Of a DNA stretch of 49,254 bases, positions 39,041-46,646 are shown in pieces (within the stretch, counting starts at the first letter, position 1; the number at the start of each line of letters is the position of its first letter). The translations under genes and the position numbers were made by a program. Source of the stretch: Bryobacterales bacterium (GTDB taxonomy: Bacteria; Acidobacteriota; Terriglobia; Bryobacterales; Bryobacteraceae); contig JAEUQE010000036.1 in assembly GCA_016789785.1 (NCBI GenBank), positions 1 through 49,254 on the forward strand, in the 5' to 3' direction. The notes under the pieces are model-generated. The model had not been told where the DNA came from. It saw only the letters and a list, made by a program, of their open reading frames with translations, and did not search any database.

Positions 39041-40774
39041 ATGAACATTGGTTTTCAGGCCGCGGGGTTTTCCGTGCTGCCAGGTATTCCGGGCGAAGTT
39101 AGTTCACCAGGAGTATCCTGGAGCGGCGCAGTGCCAGTGCCGATGTTCGCAAGCCTTTTGGATGTCACTGTGAACGGGGAGCCGGAAGACAGCAGTTTGC
39201 GCGCCGCGCACGGCACAAATCTCCAGGAAGATGCGGCCGGCTTGGATGGGACCGAGAGTGGCCTGGTCGCCGGACTGTGGTTCGTGACTTGGAGCCACGA
39301 ACCGAAGCCGCACCCGGTTCATCTATGCCCCAGTGTTCCCCTGCCCTCACAGCAGACCGGCGAAGCATCCGGTTCCGAAAGATCGGATTCGATTCCGGAA
39401 GACGCGGAGACCCGTGAGCACAGGGCAGCGGCAAATCTGAACCCATCTCCAATCGCCGGCCTTTTGGTGCAGTCAACGGAACTGATGCAAGGAATCACGA
39501 AGCAGGTTCGGGATGCTCAAGTAGCGGAAACGTTCGCTCCAGGGAAGTCCGGTGACACCAAGCGCCAGTTCATCGGCGTAGACCGCTCCATCAAGGCCGT
39601 GATAGGGCCGAGCCTGCCCCTTGCAGCTTTGGTGCCGGTCGACACGGCCGCGCCGGAGACAGAGGAGCCTAGACGTGCCACCCTCCAACCTCCGCCAGAG
39701 AATGCCTACCACTCGACGGACAAAGAACAGACGAACCGCTTGAGTACGCCTCAGCCCACAGCCCCGATGGCGGAACCGATACGTCTGGCGGCGCAAGTGT
39801 TGACAGTTCAGGGCGACTGCGACAGAGAATCCACTCAGCTTGCTGAATCGCACACCAGCCCACGACTACCTTGGGAGCGAGCGGCCACTACGGCCTTGCC
39901 ACAAAGCCAGGATTCACCTGGCCCCAAGAACCTTCAGGCCGGATCTTTCACTTTGTTCCCTGCCCTGACTGACGAGTCGATAGCGGAGAACACGGACGTC
40001 CGCTCTCCCGCGCTGCAAAGCGCCGATGCGACTTCTCAAGCGCCGAAGACCGTCCCAAAGGAGATCGCTGCACCGGAGCCGCTGATGCCGGTTGCCTTCC
40101 GAGGCACGATCTCTCTGAAGCGGCAGGAACCCCCCTCCGAACCGGCCAAGCAGGCCCATCAGCAGCCGAAACCGAAAACCGGGGCGGTGCAAGAGGGCCC
40201 GCCGCGACCCGAAAAGGCATTCCCGATCGATCCTCCTCCAAAGACGCGAGTGGCGACCGAGAAGACAGCCTCTGACTGTCTTCTCGCGCCGCCACCGGTA
40301 CCGGATCCATCCATCCGATCGAGGCACGCGCAGCCGGCGGAAGCCAAGCTCTCTCCATCCGCAACATTCGCGAGCGAGGAGGCCCCGGCGAACCAGAACC
40401 TCCCGATGCACAGCCTCACTGTTCGTCTGAGTGAGGGGTCAGCGGCAAGTACCATCTTGCGATTGGCCGCCAATTCATCCGGCCAGATCAGCCTTTCGGT
40501 TCGAACGCCCGACGCCCTGCTGGCGCAGGCGATGCAGAGCAACTTGAACGACCTTTCGATGAATCTTTCTCGAATCGGTGTCGCGGCGGACTTGTGGCCA
40601 CAGACCAACGCCGCGGCCGAATCCACCAACGGCCGAGCCACGGACAGCGACAGCGGCGGCCACGAACAACAACCGGGCTTCGCTCAGGAATCCCGGAAAG
40701 ACCGCGATCAGCGGCGGAACCAGCCGAACTGGGACGACTATCTCCAGCGTATGTGGCTGGTAAATCCGGAGTAA
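39041..40774 (+). CDS. fliK: Flagellar hook-length control protein FliK
   Basis: 577 residues from ATG 39041; the frame is open for 50 more codons upstream but that part covers the activator sites and promoter. A long Pro/Ala/Thr/Glu-rich disordered region (about 1-470) acts as the molecular ruler. It ends in the Flg_hook domain: LTVRLSEGSAASTILRLAAN, SSGQISLSVRTPDALLAQAM, QSNLNDLSMNLSRIGVAADL. A charged tail (RKDRDQRRNQPNWDDYLQ) follows. Secreted; its C-terminus switches FlhB specificity when the hook is complete. First gene of the plus-strand operon with hook and export-gate genes. Confidence 0.88.
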   Translation: MNIGFQAAGFSVLPGIPGEVSSPGVSWSGAVPVPMFASLLDVTVNGEPEDSSLRAAHGTNLQEDAAGLDGTESGLVAGLWFVTWSHEPKPHPVHLCPSVPLPSQQTGEASGSERSDSIPEDAETREHRAAANLNPSPIAGLLVQSTELMQGITKQVRDAQVAETFAPGKSGDTKRQFIGVDRSIKAVIGPSLPLAALVPVDTAAPETEEPRRATLQPPPENAYHSTDKEQTNRLSTPQPTAPMAEPIRLAAQVLTVQGDCDRESTQLAESHTSPRLPWERAATTALPQSQDSPGPKNLQAGSFTLFPALTDESIAENTDVRSPALQSADATSQAPKTVPKEIAAPEPLMPVAFRGTISLKRQEPPSEPAKQAHQQPKPKTGAVQEGPPRPEKAFPIDPPPKTRVATEKTASDCLLAPPPVPDPSIRSRHAQPAEAKLSPSATFASEEAPANQNLPMHSLTVRLSEGSAASTILRLAANSSGQISLSVRTPDALLAQAMQSNLNDLSMNLSRIGVAADLWPQTNAAAESTNGRATDSDSGGHEQQPGFAQESRKDRDQRRNQPNWDDYLQRMWLVNPE

Positions 40775-40778
40775 TTGC

Positions 40779-41171
40779 ATGAGTGAGATCACTGCGGTAT
40801 CGAATTCATCCCTGGCGCCGGCGGTGGCGCCAGACCGCACCAACCGGACATCCTCCGGGAGCGCGGTGAGTAAGGATACGTTTCTGAAGCTGCTGGTGGC
40901 GCAGATCAAACACCAGGACCCTTTGAAGCCAACCGACGGAACGCAATTCCTGGCTCAACTGGCCCAGTTCAGCCAACTGGAACAGTTGATGGACATCCGG
41001 CAGCAGCTCTCGCTCATCGCGGCCAACAGTGAGCCAAGCGCCCCGGCCCCGGTGGACACTTCATCCAGCGGCCCGAATCACACGAACCCTGCGAATACCA
41101 ATAACCCAGCCAACACGGCGAACACAACGAACTCGACCAATACGAATCCATCCCCACAGGAGAATCAGTAA
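40779..41171 (+). CDS. flgD: Flagellar hook-capping protein FlgD, N-terminal domain with Asn/Thr-rich tail
   Basis: 130 residues against about 220-230 for typical FlgD. The N-terminal region is standard: SKDTFLKLLVAQIKHQDPLK followed by PTDGTQFLAQLAQFSQLEQL. The FlgD Ig/Tudor-like C-terminal domains are missing and replaced by low-complexity sequence NHTNPANTNNPANTANTTNS followed by TNTNPSPQENQ, from repeated AAY/ACN codons. The stop overlaps the flgE start (TAATG). Short FlgD proteins occur in other phyla, so it may still act as hook cap scaffold. Confidence 0.9.
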   Translation: MSEITAVSNSSLAPAVAPDRTNRTSSGSAVSKDTFLKLLVAQIKHQDPLKPTDGTQFLAQLAQFSQLEQLMDIRQQLSLIAANSEPSAPAPVDTSSSGPNHTNPANTNNPANTANTTNSTNTNPSPQENQ

Positions 41172-42433
41172 TGCCCGGCTCTTTTTCGACTGCCCTTTCC
41201 GGATTGAATGCTCATTCCACAGCGATTGACACGGTTGGCAACAACCTCGCAAACTTAAACACCATCGGCTATAAAGCCAGTATGACCTCCTTTCGGGACC
41301 TGATCAGCCAGACCATCGGATTCGGCAGCAGTTCCAGTCAGTTGGGAATGGGCGTGAACCGCCCGGTCAACGTTCGCCAGTTCACTCAAGGAAACATTCA
41401 GACAACGTCGGGACCGCTGGATGCGGCCATCCAAGGAGATGGGTTCTTCCTGCTCCGCGACGGAAGCGGCAACCGGCTGCTGACGCGGAATGGCAGTTTC
41501 ACAATCGATGCCACCGGCAACCTGCGAACCACGACAGGCGCTTTCGTGCAAGGTTGGTCGGAGTCTGGTGGTGCGCTGAATACAGCGGGCCCCGTATCGA
41601 ACATCCGGCTCCCGTTCGGATCATTGCGTCCTCCCACGGCGACCAATCGAGTCAGTCTCGATGCCAATCTGGATGCCGGCGCCGCTGTGGACAGCACTTT
41701 CTCTACACCCATGGAAGTGGTCGACTCGCTCGGCGCTTCGCACGTTCTCACCGTAACGTTCACCAAGACCGGGCCCAATGCCTGGAGCTACAAGGTAACG
41801 ATTCCAGGCGAGGAACTCACCAGCGGTACCGCCGGAACTCCGAGCCAGGTGGCCACGGGATCACTCACGTTCAACGACCGGGGCGTCCTCACCTCACCTG
41901 CTCCCCCACCTCCCGCAACCAACGGTGTGGTGGACCTGAACGTCGCGGGCCTGAAGAACGGCGCGGCTGATCTTGCGATGAAGTGGGATTTCTACAGTTC
42001 TGATCTGCGAGCCCGCATGACGCAATTTGCGCAGCAGTCGGCAACGTCAGCCAACGCACAGAATGGCGCCGCTTCAGCGCAGATGGTTCGGGTGGGCATG
42101 TCGGACGGTGGACGCGTCGTCGCACAGTATTCCAACGGGCAGGAGTTGATCGTGGCGCAACTGGCTCTCGGCGCGGTCGCGAATCCTGACTCGCTGGTTG
42201 CGGTGGGCGACAACAACTTCATCCTTGGGGCGGATTCGTCCGCATTGACAATTGGCCTTCCCGGAACTGGCGGCAGAGGTGAAATCCTCGGTTCGGCGCT
42301 CGAATCCTCTACGGTCGACATCGCCCGCGAGTTCACCAATCTGATTGTCTTCCAGCGCGGATACCAGGCCAATTCGCGTGTCATTACGACCATCGACGAA
42401 TTGAATCAGGAGACGCTGAACCTTAAGCGGTAG
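41171..42433 (+). CDS. flgE: Flagellar hook protein FlgE
   Basis: 420 residues. N-terminus FSTALSGLNAHSTAIDTVGN followed by NLANLNTIGYKASMTSFRDL; TTSGPLDAAIQGDGFFLLRD; D2 region TPMEVVDSLGASHVLTVTFT; C-terminus SALESSTVDIAREFTNLIVF followed by QRGYQANSRVITTIDELNQE. Coupled to flgD by a 1-nt overlap. Confidence 0.96.
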   Translation: MPGSFSTALSGLNAHSTAIDTVGNNLANLNTIGYKASMTSFRDLISQTIGFGSSSSQLGMGVNRPVNVRQFTQGNIQTTSGPLDAAIQGDGFFLLRDGSGNRLLTRNGSFTIDATGNLRTTTGAFVQGWSESGGALNTAGPVSNIRLPFGSLRPPTATNRVSLDANLDAGAAVDSTFSTPMEVVDSLGASHVLTVTFTKTGPNAWSYKVTIPGEELTSGTAGTPSQVATGSLTFNDRGVLTSPAPPPPATNGVVDLNVAGLKNGAADLAMKWDFYSSDLRARMTQFAQQSATSANAQNGAASAQMVRVGMSDGGRVVAQYSNGQELIVAQLALGAVANPDSLVAVGDNNFILGADSSALTIGLPGTGGRGEILGSALESSTVDIAREFTNLIVFQRGYQANSRVITTIDELNQETLNLKR

Positions 42434-42446
42434 TGGGTGAATCACC

Positions 42447-42707
42447 ATGACGAATCCGCAAGTCAGCAATCTTGAGTCTTACGGCGATGTCGGTCTGCGA
42501 CTCGAAGTCGTGGTAGACAACGTTCCGATGAGCATCCGTCAATTGCTGAGCCTGCAGCCAGGTAAGACGCTGCCGACAAAGCGCCCTCTCGGCGAGCGGC
42601 TCGACCTGATGGCCGAGAACGTTTGCCTGGGCGCGGTGGAGCTTGCGGCCTCCGACGGAAAAGTGACGGTTCGGGTGATCGAAGTTGCTCCTTGTGAGAC
42701 CGCCTGA
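42447..42707 (+). CDS. fliN: FliN-type SpoA-domain protein (copy before fliO)
   Basis: 86 residues, one SpoA domain and almost nothing else: LESYGDVGLRLEVVVDNVPM, SIRQLLSLQPGKTLPTKRPL, GERLDLMAENVCLGAVELAA, DGKVTVRVIEV. Position before fliO-fliP-fliQ-fliR is the classical fliN place. The DP-V-L-VN patch of FliN is altered (GERLDLMAEN). Second SpoA-only protein of the island after 27848-28156. Confidence 0.82.
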   Translation: MTNPQVSNLESYGDVGLRLEVVVDNVPMSIRQLLSLQPGKTLPTKRPLGERLDLMAENVCLGAVELAASDGKVTVRVIEVAPCETA

Positions 42708-42720
42708 GAGGCAAATCCCT

Positions 42721-43029
42721 ATGGATGTCGTGCAACAGATCCTGGCAGCGGTGACGGTGATCGGCGTGTTACTTGGCGTGGTGTGGCTCGGGCAGCGCCG
42801 GGGCTTGGTGCGATTGATGGGCCGACCGTCCTCGGCACGAGGGCAGCGGCTGGAACTGATCGACCGCCTGGCGCTGTCGCCTCAACACTCACTGCATCTC
42901 GTGAAAGTGGACAACCGCGTTTTTCTGGTGGGACTGGCGCCCGGAAGCTGCTGTTTGCTGGATAGCCCGGATCTGGCGGCAACGCTCTCACCGGAAAGCC
43001 GCCATGGAAAGGAGGGGCACACCCGATGA
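42721..43029 (+). CDS. fliO: Flagellar biosynthetic protein FliO
   Basis: 102 residues from ATG 42721 (GAGAGG upstream; a longer frame overlaps fliN). Single membrane helix (ILAAVTVIGVLLGVVWLGQR), then the small cytoplasmic FliO domain: GQRLELIDRLALSPQHSLHL followed by VKVDNRVFLVGLAPGSCCLL. Scaffold for FliP ring assembly. Overlaps fliP by 4 nt. Confidence 0.88.
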   Translation: MDVVQQILAAVTVIGVLLGVVWLGQRRGLVRLMGRPSSARGQRLELIDRLALSPQHSLHLVKVDNRVFLVGLAPGSCCLLDSPDLAATLSPESRHGKEGHTR

Positions 43030-43754
43030 TGCGCGGTTGCATCCTGCTGGCATTGCTGCCGGGCTTGGCGCTCGGTGCGAAAGCCGAAGCCTCGCAGGCG
43101 ATCTTTCGCACCACCGGCGCTCCGCTGGGACTCAGCACTCCGCTTCAAATCGCCGCAATTCTGACGCTGTTGACCGTGGTTCCGGCGATCATCATGTCGA
43201 TCACGCCGTTTCTTCGCATCGTGGTTGTGTTGCACTTTCTCCGGCAGGCCCTCGGCACCCAGTCGACTCCCTCCAATCAGATCCTCATCGGCCTTGCACT
43301 TTTCTTATCCGCGCTTGTCATGCAACCGGTGGCCGTAGAGATGTACCGGGCGGGATGGGAGCCTCTGGAAAAAGGGGAGATCTCTTGGCAGACGGCCGTG
43401 GAGCAGGGCGGCAAGCCGCTGAAACCCTTCCTGGCCAAGTTCGCCAGAGAGAAGGACGTGAAGCTATTCATGGAGATTTCCAAGAGTCCCCAGCCTCGTA
43501 CGCCAGAGGATTTGGATCTGCGCGTCCTGATCCCGGCCTACATCATTTCTGAGCTTAAGACTGGATTTCAGATTGGCGCCGTGCTGTTCCTGCCTTTTCT
43601 CGTGATTGACCTTGTCGTCGCATCGGTGACGCTTTCGGTCGGCATGGTGCAACTGCCGCCCGTCATGCTTTCCGCGCCGTTCAAGATTCTCCTCTTCGTT
43701 CTTGTGGATGGCTGGAACCTGGTTCTTGGATCTTTGATGAAAAGCTTCCAATAA
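43026..43754 (+). CDS. fliP: Flagellar export gate protein FliP
   Basis: 242 residues. Signal peptide (GCILLALLPGLALGAKAEA), then LQIAAILTLLTVVPAIIMSI, TPFLRIVVVLHFLRQALGTQ, NQILIGLALFLSALVM, DLRVLIPAYIISELKTGFQI, GAVLFLPFLVIDLVVASVTL, SVGMVQLPPVMLSAPFKILL. Core of the export pore with FliQ and FliR. GGAGGGG upstream of ATG. Confidence 0.97.
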   Translation: MMRGCILLALLPGLALGAKAEASQAIFRTTGAPLGLSTPLQIAAILTLLTVVPAIIMSITPFLRIVVVLHFLRQALGTQSTPSNQILIGLALFLSALVMQPVAVEMYRAGWEPLEKGEISWQTAVEQGGKPLKPFLAKFAREKDVKLFMEISKSPQPRTPEDLDLRVLIPAYIISELKTGFQIGAVLFLPFLVIDLVVASVTLSVGMVQLPPVMLSAPFKILLFVLVDGWNLVLGSLMKSFQ

Positions 43755-43765
43755 GGAGACGCTCT

Positions 43766-44035
43766 ATGACTCCCGAATTCGTAACTCATCTGATCGGTCA
43801 GACTCTGTTTGCAGCTTTCGCCCTTTGCGCTCCGCTGCTGGTTATCAGCTTTTTGGTAGGCATTGTGATCAACATCATCCAAGTGGCGACATCTCTACAG
43901 GATTCCGCATTCAGCACGATTCCCCGTCTCGCATCATTCTTCCTCGGATTCCTTTTGTTGATGCCGTGGATGCTGCAGCGTCTGCTCACCTTCACGGCCT
44001 CCATTCTGGGAGATCTCAGCCGGTATGCCCATTGA
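43766..44035 (+). CDS. fliQ: Flagellar export gate protein FliQ
   Basis: 89 residues, two membrane helices: LFAAFALCAPLLVISFLVGI, NIIQVATSLQDSAFSTIPRL, FLLLMPWMLQRLLTFTASIL. Complete and of normal length. AAGGAG upstream. Overlaps fliR by 11 nt. Confidence 0.96.
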   Translation: MTPEFVTHLIGQTLFAAFALCAPLLVISFLVGIVINIIQVATSLQDSAFSTIPRLASFFLGFLLLMPWMLQRLLTFTASILGDLSRYAH

Positions 44036-44807
44036 GGCGGGTGTCGCGCTCGAAAACACGCTACTGACGTTCGTCCTGGTGCTATGCCGTGTGGGCGGTG
44101 TGTTTGTGTTTGTCCCGATACCCGGGATGCGGCAGGGACCGGAGGCAGCAAGAGTAGTGTTATCTGTAAGCATCGCTTTCGCTCTCTATCCGGCCTGGCC
44201 TCGACTCCAGTGGGAGCCAACCATGGGCGAGGTGCTCGGTGCGATCATCGTCGAAGCCCTCTTCGGCCTGATGGTAGGTATTCTTGTCGGATATCTCACC
44301 GAGATGTTCGCGCTGGGTGCGCAAATTCTGAGCTTGCAGGCAGGCTACAGCTATGCCTCGACCATCGATCCCAACACACAGGCCGAATCCGGCGTTCTGT
44401 CCATCGCGGCACAGTTGTTTTCTGGCTTGCTTTTCTTCTCGCTGGGCCTGCACCTGCACGTTTTGCGGATCTTTGCCGCGACCCTGGAGGCGTGTCCTCC
44501 CGGCAGCTTTCGACTGACTCATTCGCTCGGCGATCAACTGATCCGCTTCGGCGGCGAAATGCTCTCCACGGGCTTTCGCCTGGCGCTGCCCGTGATCGTA
44601 ATTCTCGCGGTGATCGATATCACGCTGGCGCTGGTCGGGAGGCTCAACGGACAGCTTCAACTTCTGGCTCTGGCCTTTCCAGCGAAGATGTTGATTTCGC
44701 TCTGCGCCTTGTCGTGGTTGATCGTAACGTGGCCGAAGATCTACGGATCGGCAGCCACACGGCTACTCAGCGCCGTGGAGTCCAGCATCCAGGGATTCCG
44801 GCCATGA
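44025..44807 (+). CDS. fliR: Flagellar export gate protein FliR
   Basis: 260 residues with about six membrane helices: LVLCRVGGVFVFVPIPGMRQ, EVLGAIIVEALFGLMVGILV, QILSLQAGYSYASTIDPNTQ, SGVLSIAAQLFSGLLFFSLG, AFPAKMLISLCALSWLIVTW. The A-x-QILSLQAGYS region is typical FliR. Its stop overlaps the flhB start (ATGA). Confidence 0.96.
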   Translation: MPIEAGVALENTLLTFVLVLCRVGGVFVFVPIPGMRQGPEAARVVLSVSIAFALYPAWPRLQWEPTMGEVLGAIIVEALFGLMVGILVGYLTEMFALGAQILSLQAGYSYASTIDPNTQAESGVLSIAAQLFSGLLFFSLGLHLHVLRIFAATLEACPPGSFRLTHSLGDQLIRFGGEMLSTGFRLALPVIVILAVIDITLALVGRLNGQLQLLALAFPAKMLISLCALSWLIVTWPKIYGSAATRLLSAVESSIQGFRP

Positions 44808-45871
44808 GCGACCACGGCGAACGCACAGAACAACCCACTCCGCGGCGCGTATTGAAGGCCCGCGAAGAGGGTGACTTCCCCGTCTCACGGGAACTCACAG
44901 GTGCGTTGCAGTTCTTCGGGTTCGTTGCTCTCCTGAGCTACGGTGGGCAGCAGTGGTTTGCTGACTCAAGGGAGTGGATGGCAGGCGGCCTACAGCAGGC
45001 ATTCCGGCCGAATCTCTCCGTTTCGTCAGTGATGGCGACGGGCCTGTATCTTGCACAGCACGCCCTGCTGCCTCTTGTGTGGGCAGGACTGGGTCTTCTG
45101 ACCGCGAGCCTCTTGGCGCACCTTGTTTTCACTGGAATGGGGGTTAGCTTCAAGAAGTTCTCCTCGGGTCTATCCAACTTCAAGCCGATGGCGAAATTGA
45201 AGGAGGTCCGGAGCCAGGCGCTCCAATCCGCCCTGCAGGCGGCGATCTTCATGGTGGGATCTGGGTTCGCACTCTACGGACTAGCCGTGCTGCACGGAGA
45301 AGAACTGTTCGCACTTCCGTTGATGAGCTTATATGCCGGTCTGCAGGTCGCGCTCCGGTCGCTCGACAATCTGCTGTGGAAAGCCGCGCTGGTATTTGGA
45401 ATCTTCGGCGCATGGGACATGTTCCGGCAGCGCAGGCGGTTCTGGCAGCGATTGAAGATGACCAAGCAACAAGTGAAGCAGGAATTGAAAGAAAGCGAAG
45501 GCAGCCCGGAGGTCAAGTCCCGGATTCGCCGGATCCAGCGAGGCATGCTCCGCCACCGCATGATGAGTCAGGTGCCTCAGGCAACGGCGGTCATCGTCAA
45601 CCCCACGCACTTCGCGGTCGCGATCCGTTATGACCATGAAACCATGCCATGCCCTGTGGTTGTAGCCAAGGGCAAAAACTACCTCGCGCTACGGATCAAG
45701 GAGTGCGCGATCAAGCACGGGGTTGCGATTGTGGAGAACCCGCCGCTGGCGCAGGCTTTGTACAAGAGCGTGCAGGTTGGACAGGAAGTGCCGCCGACGC
45801 TGTACCGCGCGATCGCCGAGGTGCTGGCCTTCATTTATCGTGTCGCGCGTATGAACCCGAGAGTCGCCTGA
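44804..45871 (+). CDS. flhB: Flagellar export switch protein FlhB
   Basis: 355 residues from ATG 44804; the frame is open far upstream only because it shadows fliR. N-terminus GERTEQPTPRRVLKAREEGD followed by FPVSRELTGAL, four membrane helices, then the cytoplasmic domain with the autocleavage motif NPTH at residues 266-269 (TAVIVNPTHFAVAIRYD), PCPVVVAKGKNYLALRIKEC and PPLAQALYKSVQVGQEVPPT. Cleavage between N and P lets FliK switch export from hook to filament substrates. Confidence 0.96.
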   Translation: MSDHGERTEQPTPRRVLKAREEGDFPVSRELTGALQFFGFVALLSYGGQQWFADSREWMAGGLQQAFRPNLSVSSVMATGLYLAQHALLPLVWAGLGLLTASLLAHLVFTGMGVSFKKFSSGLSNFKPMAKLKEVRSQALQSALQAAIFMVGSGFALYGLAVLHGEELFALPLMSLYAGLQVALRSLDNLLWKAALVFGIFGAWDMFRQRRRFWQRLKMTKQQVKQELKESEGSPEVKSRIRRIQRGMLRHRMMSQVPQATAVIVNPTHFAVAIRYDHETMPCPVVVAKGKNYLALRIKECAIKHGVAIVENPPLAQALYKSVQVGQEVPPTLYRAIAEVLAFIYRVARMNPRVA

Positions 45872-46611
45872 TGAATCGCTATCGAACCACCACCCATTGC
45901 CTTCGCAACATCGCATCCATGTGCCTGCTTTGCTGTGTCGTGGGCACCTTGGAAGCGAGCGCCGAACAGGAACAACGAGGCCAGCAAGGCGCGCTGGAGA
46001 GACAGCGGAATGCGGTTCGCCGCCAGACGGGTACCCGTGACGCGACGGACTCCTGGTTCATTGTGCCTTGGCCGAACCGGTTCCCGTTGGCTCCGGCACC
46101 GCCCACGGTTTCGCTACCTCCCGTCTCGGACCAGGCTCAAGAGTGCGATCCGCTTCCGGCTGGCCAAGTGCGTCCGCTGGTCGATTCAGCAGCCGGGAAG
46201 GCCGGCCTGAGTACAGAGTTCGTGATGGCGGTGATCGAGCAGGAGAGCAGTTTCCGGCCCTGCGCGGTCTCCGACAAAGGCGCACAAGGTTTGATGCAAC
46301 TCATGCCCGGAACTGCGCAGGAACTTGGAGTCACCGATCCGTTTGACGCGGCTGCAAACATCAATGGCGGCGTGAAGTACCTCAAGCAGTTGCTTTCCCG
46401 CTTCAATAATGATGTCAGCTTGGCTCTTGGAGCATACAACGCCGGGGAGGGCCGGGTTGCGAAAGACAATAAGATCCCCGACATCCCGGAGACACAACGG
46501 TATGTTCAGGAGATTCTCAAGCGAGTTGGATCGAGCCCCGTGGTGCGAGGGACCTCGGAGCAGACTGTGCCCTCGGCCGGGCCCATTCCCACAAGACCTT
46601 CCGGACAATGA
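45871..46611 (+). CDS. Lytic transglycosylase (SLT domain), co-operonic with flagellar genes
   Basis: 246 residues from ATG 45871, overlapping the flhB stop by 1 nt (TGATG). Signal peptide with a Cys-rich core (NIASMCLLCCVVGTLEASA), a polar linker, then a family-1 SLT domain at about residues 105-225: FVMAVIEQESSFRPCAVSDK (catalytic Glu in EQESSF), GAQGLMQLMPGTAQELGVTD, PFDAAANINGGVKYLKQLL, ALGAYNAGEGRV and ETQRYVQEIL. It cuts peptidoglycan in the periplasm. Since FlgJ here has no muramidase domain, this enzyme probably opens the wall for the rod. Last gene of the fliK operon. Confidence 0.92.
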   Translation: MNRYRTTTHCLRNIASMCLLCCVVGTLEASAEQEQRGQQGALERQRNAVRRQTGTRDATDSWFIVPWPNRFPLAPAPPTVSLPPVSDQAQECDPLPAGQVRPLVDSAAGKAGLSTEFVMAVIEQESSFRPCAVSDKGAQGLMQLMPGTAQELGVTDPFDAAANINGGVKYLKQLLSRFNNDVSLALGAYNAGEGRVAKDNKIPDIPETQRYVQEILKRVGSSPVVRGTSEQTVPSAGPIPTRPSGQ

Positions 46612-46646
46612 AGGGTAGTTCGCGCGGCCTTTCAGGCTGTCCGTTG

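Noticed and set aside
44084..44803. Upstream extension of flhB by 240 codons
   Set aside because: It lies entirely within fliR in another frame; FlhB homology begins exactly at ATG 44804.
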